This document shows, piece by piece, positions 63,648-64,000 of a DNA stretch of 64,000 nt (position 1 is the stretch's first letter; the number at the start of each line of letters is the position of its first letter). The position numbers and the translations under genes are program-made. A model generated the notes under the pieces. That model was given only the letters and a program-made list of their open reading frames with translations. It made no database searches and was not told the DNA's origin. This stretch comes from Cellulophaga baltica (GTDB taxonomy: Bacteria; Bacteroidota; Bacteroidia; Flavobacteriales; Flavobacteriaceae): positions 311,701 to 375,700 of the forward strand of contig NZ_FNBD01000001.1 of assembly GCF_900102165.1 (NCBI RefSeq). The letters are read 5' to 3'.

Positions 63648-63717
63648 GCCAGGAAACCAAGTATTAGAGGCAATAGAAGCCGTTGAAAATAGTATCTTTG
63701 AATTAGTTATTCAATAG
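63631..63717 (+). CDS. Possible 28-residue small ORF overlapping the transporter stop
   Basis: An ATG at 63631, in a different frame from the transporter, opens MKIKTKPGNQVLEAIEAVEN and ends SIFELVIQ at the TAG 63715-63717. The overlap with the transporter end (about 17 bp) is typical of coupled genes. It has a plausible amphipathic helix but no family. It could be chance. The hairpin at 63696-63740 overlaps its 3' end. Confidence 0.25.
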   Translation: MKIKTKPGNQVLEAIEAVENSIFELVIQ

Positions 63718-63740
63718 TAAAACAAATAACTAATTCAAAG
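63696..63740 (+). other. Perfect 16-bp hairpin before the siroheme-synthase-type gene
   Basis: CTTTGAATTAGTTATT (63696-63711) and AATAACTAATTCAAAG (63725-63740) are perfect inverted copies with a 13-nt loop. A further AATAG/CTATT pair lies outside. It is AT-rich with no T run, so a protein-binding palindrome or a transcript-end structure are both possible. Confidence 0.6.
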
Positions 63741-63757
63741 CTATTAAATTTACCATC

Positions 63758-64000
63758 ATGGAACGCAACAACCTATACCCTATTTTTTTAAAAGTCTCTA
63801 ATCTGAATATTCTTATTGTAGGTGGGGGAAATGTAGCGTTAGAAAAGCTTAGTTTCTTATTAAAATCTAGTCCTGATGCCAATGTAGAAATGGTTTCTCC
63901 TATGTTTAGAGAAGAGACTATTGCGCTTGCGGAGAAGTTCAATATAAAAATGCATCTTGATCATTATGATACCAAATACTTAGCACACAAACATATGGTG
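63758..64000 (+). CDS. cysG: Siroheme-synthase N-terminal (precorrin-2 dehydrogenase/sirohydrochlorin ferrochelatase) domain protein, partial
   Basis: From the ATG at 63758 the frame stays open to the right edge, giving 81 residues. MERNNLYPIFLKVSNLNILI then VGGGNVALEKLSFLLKSSPD is the NAD-binding Rossmann start of the CysG-N/Met8 family, with the usual YPxFL opening and GGGxVAxxK motif. The enzyme oxidises precorrin-2 and inserts iron to make siroheme for sulfite and nitrite reductase. Whether the gene is the short (Met8-like) or the long CysG form cannot be seen. Confidence 0.92.
   Translation, partial: MERNNLYPIFLKVSNLNILIVGGGNVALEKLSFLLKSSPDANVEMVSPMFREETIALAEKFNIKMHLDHYDTKYLAHKHMV

Noticed and set aside
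1-64000. CRISPR arrays, insertion sequences, prophage or rRNA genes
   Set aside because: No regularly spaced repeats, transposase, phage structural genes or rRNA sequence were seen.

Overview
The window (64 kb, AT-rich) reads as chromosome of a member of the Bacteroidota, most likely a marine Flavobacteriaceae (Cellulophaga/Maribacter/Zobellia-like). This rests on SusC/SusD pairs, a CcoN-CcoO fusion, DUF4230/DUF4260/DUF4407 genes, BlaI/M56 pairs with TonB-type tails, A-rich leaders without clear Shine-Dalgarno sequences, and promoter elements of the Bacteroidetes -7 type (TAnnTTTG). The genus is inference. I see no transposase, prophage, CRISPR array or rRNA operon; the one tRNA is tRNA-Leu(UAG).

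Layout. 1-9.5 kb is glycan-uptake territory. A SusC receptor runs off the left edge and is divergent from an AraC regulator, which precedes a CE6/SASA-type acetylesterase broken by a frameshift in an A8 tract. Next comes a GntR/FadR-type repressor with a SusD-SusC pair, whose promoter carries three TGGTnnACCA sites in tandem. 9.7-29.1 kb is mostly housekeeping: tRNA-Leu, an M20 dipeptidase, a NYN/LOTUS protein, PhnA, two separate BlaI/M56 sensor pairs each with its own operator type, a DUF4407 protein, a membrane-anchored MutS relative, an AlbA_2 (Schlafen-like) gene bracketed by short repeats, and a tight operon (TonB-like lipoprotein, ruvC, hemW, cyclase, DUF4260, DUF4230, Dabb). 29.1-38.2 kb holds a DUF456 protein, a nitroreductase, and a LysR regulator divergent from a complete histidine-degradation operon hutH-hutI-hutU-hutG, convergent with homogentisate dioxygenase. 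38.4-43.2 kb holds small hypothetical genes, a type II NADH dehydrogenase and a toroid lipoprotein.

43.2-56.7 kb is a microaerobic respiration regulon: Usp, a Crp/Fnr regulator, ccoI, ccoS-ccoNO-ccoQ-ccoP-ccoG-ccoH, a DsbD_2/SafE-type membrane protein, a group III truncated haemoglobin, and a hemN-usp operon. Four promoters in this block carry a TGATnnnn(A/G)TCA box, each with its centre exactly 33 bp from a -7-like hexamer region. This places the box near -41 and ties respiration, haem synthesis and stress proteins to one Fnr-type activator.

56.7-64 kb starts with an Lrp/AsnC regulator, divergent across a 554-bp AT-rich spacer from an uncommon cluster: a TonB-dependent receptor without SusD, a small lipoprotein, a Tat-signal-bearing HisC-like aminotransferase predicted to act outside the cytoplasm, an AEC-type transporter, and the start of a siroheme-synthase-type gene cut by the right edge. 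This cluster is the best candidate for an undescribed system.
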